From Gemmatimonadaceae bacterium (lineage in GTDB: Bacteria > Gemmatimonadota > Gemmatimonadetes > Gemmatimonadales > Gemmatimonadaceae), in NCBI GenBank assembly GCA_019694735.1, contig JAIBBJ010000157.1:1-49243 (forward strand): 49,243 nucleotides of DNA, read 5' to 3'. The notes beneath the pieces are model-generated. The model was not told the origin of the DNA. It saw nothing but the letters and a program-made list of their open reading frames with translations, and searched no databases. This document shows positions 48,515-49,243 of the stretch, in pieces. Both the position numbers and the translations under genes were made by a program. Numbering within the stretch: position 1 is the first letter of the stretch; each line of letters opens with the position of its first letter.

Positions 48515-49243
48515 TCAGCGCGGGATGAAGTCCGCGCCATCGAGCGCGGCGAGGTAGGTGGGATCGCCGCCCAGCGCCTGACGGCGCTCGGCAGCGGCGG
48601 TGATGAGCGTGTAGCGGGCGAAGGCCTCGCCCAGCCGGGCCTGCGTCTGCAGCGCCTGCGCCTCGAGCAGGTCGGAGATCGTCGCGAGGCCGCCGTCGTA
48701 CTTCCGCGACACGATCCGCAACGCCTCCGCGCTCTGCGCGACGGCGCGCTCGGCGATCGTCAGCGCGGCGAGCGCGACCGTGAGCGCCTCGCGCGTGCGC
48801 GCCTGCTCGAGCGCGGCGTTGGCCGTGGCCGCCTCACGCTGTGCCTCGGCGGCCCGGGCGCGGGCCGAGGCCGCGCGACCCGCCGCGATCTCGCTCGCGC
48901 CCGCGAAGGGCGTCCAGGTCGCCATCACGCCGGCCGTCCAGCTCCGGGAGTTCGCGAAGAGGCCGCTCGGGTCATTCCAGTCGTAGCGCGCGAAGCCGTT
49001 GAGCCGCGGCAGATAGAGCGCGCGGGCGCGCCACGCATCGGCCCGCGCGGCGCGCGCGCCGAGCTCCGCCGCGCGGACGTCCGCGCGGAGTGCCTCGCCG
49101 AGGTCCGCCGTCGTGGTGCCGGGCGCGGCGGTGTCCGCGGCCACGAGCGATCGGATCGCATCGGCGGACGGGAGGGCGGACGGCACGGCGAGCGCGGCCG
49201 TGGGATCGCCGACGAGCATCGCGAGCGCACGGAGCGCATGCGA
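48515..49243 (-). CDS. TolC-type outer-membrane efflux protein, C-terminal part (5' cut by window)
   Basis: At least 243 residues; the frame runs off the right end, so the N-terminus is missing. Visible part: helical segments of the second outer-membrane efflux protein repeat, with D-V-R-A-A-E-L-G-A-R-A-A-R-A-D, A-R-A-L-Y-L-P-R-L-N-G-F-A-R-Y, the W-T-P-F-A-G segment and L-R-I-V-S-R-K-Y-D-G-G-L-A-T-I-S-D-L-L-E-A-Q (a typical TolC second-repeat motif). It is first in the operon TolC, adaptor, RND permease, PII-like, DUF2892. The ATG at 49219 is internal. Confidence 0.88.
   Translation of the reverse strand, partial: SHALRALAMLVGDPTAALAVPSALPSADAIRSLVAADTAAPGTTTADLGEALRADVRAAELGARAARADAWRARALYLPRLNGFARYDWNDPSGLFANSRSWTAGVMATWTPFAGASEIAAGRAASARARAAEAQREAATANAALEQARTREALTVALAALTIAERAVAQSAEALRIVSRKYDGGLATISDLLEAQALQTQARLGEAFARYTLITAAAERRQALGGDPTYLAALDGADFIPR

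Noticed and set aside
1-49243. CRISPR arrays, tRNA or rRNA genes, transposons, prophage
   Set aside because: I looked for regular spaced repeats, transposase motifs, terminal inverted repeats and conserved RNA gene sequence and saw none. This was by reading only, so a divergent tRNA could be missed.

Overview
The window is very GC-rich (around 70%) with dense, mostly secreted or envelope-associated genes. Gene content points to Gemmatimonadota. The signs are many exported hydrolases (M28, M20, S9, serine hydrolase, N-acyl-D-amino-acid deacylase), several carboxypeptidase-regulatory-domain proteins, a TonB-dependent receptor, and Gram-negative lipoproteins with an RND efflux operon. This assignment is an inference from gene style; no rRNA or marker gene is present. 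I see no tRNA, rRNA, CRISPR, insertion sequence or prophage.

Layout. 1-12101 (+): tail of msrA; a regulatory-domain secreted protein; an M28 peptidase; a second regulatory-domain protein; a membrane protein fused to a spermidine-synthase-like domain; an S9 prolyl-oligopeptidase-type peptidase; a TonB-dependent receptor. 12102-12902 has no intact gene but holds a frameshifted gene remnant and a strong hairpin. 12903-18145: an N-acyl-D-amino-acid deacylase and a PepSY/beta-lactamase-type fusion (-), divergent from an AbgB-like M20 amidohydrolase (+). 18147-20999 (+): MOSC protein, cytochrome c, small membrane proteins, TPR protein. 21003-23955: PP2C phosphatase (-), a 58-aa protein, then an ECF42-type sigma factor followed by its characteristic YCII/DGPF partner. 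24012-28256: an acyl-CoA ligase translationally coupled to an NPP-type phosphodiesterase (-), divergent from an M20 peptidase (+). 28379-31001 (+): second M28 peptidase and a DUF411 protein. 31020-35338 (-): ECF sigma, putative anti-sigma and two HEAT-repeat exported proteins in one coupled operon. 35485-43659: lipoprotein (+), DEAD-box helicase, fatty acid desaturase, FKBP lipoprotein, parallel beta-helix protein, ThrE exporter and OsmC protein (all -). 43762-49243 (-): TolC-type protein (cut by the window end), RND adaptor, RND permease, PII-like PG0541-type protein and a DUF2892 protein.

Three window-wide patterns stand out. (i) All 15 predicted signal-peptidase-I substrates have a signal peptide ending in A-Q, so Gln would be residue +1 of the mature protein; a sixteenth such site lies inside the PepSY/hydrolase fusion. 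This resembles the 'Q-rule' described for Bacteroidota. (ii) Six genes start 5-8 bases after a TANNNT hexamer, which suggests leaderless transcripts. (iii) In three places the TAG stop of one gene also supplies the TAG of that hexamer for the next.

Functionally the window reads as a peptide- and amino-acid-scavenging, envelope-stress-responsive region: exported peptidases, deacylases and a receptor for uptake, two ECF sigma systems, and an efflux operon.
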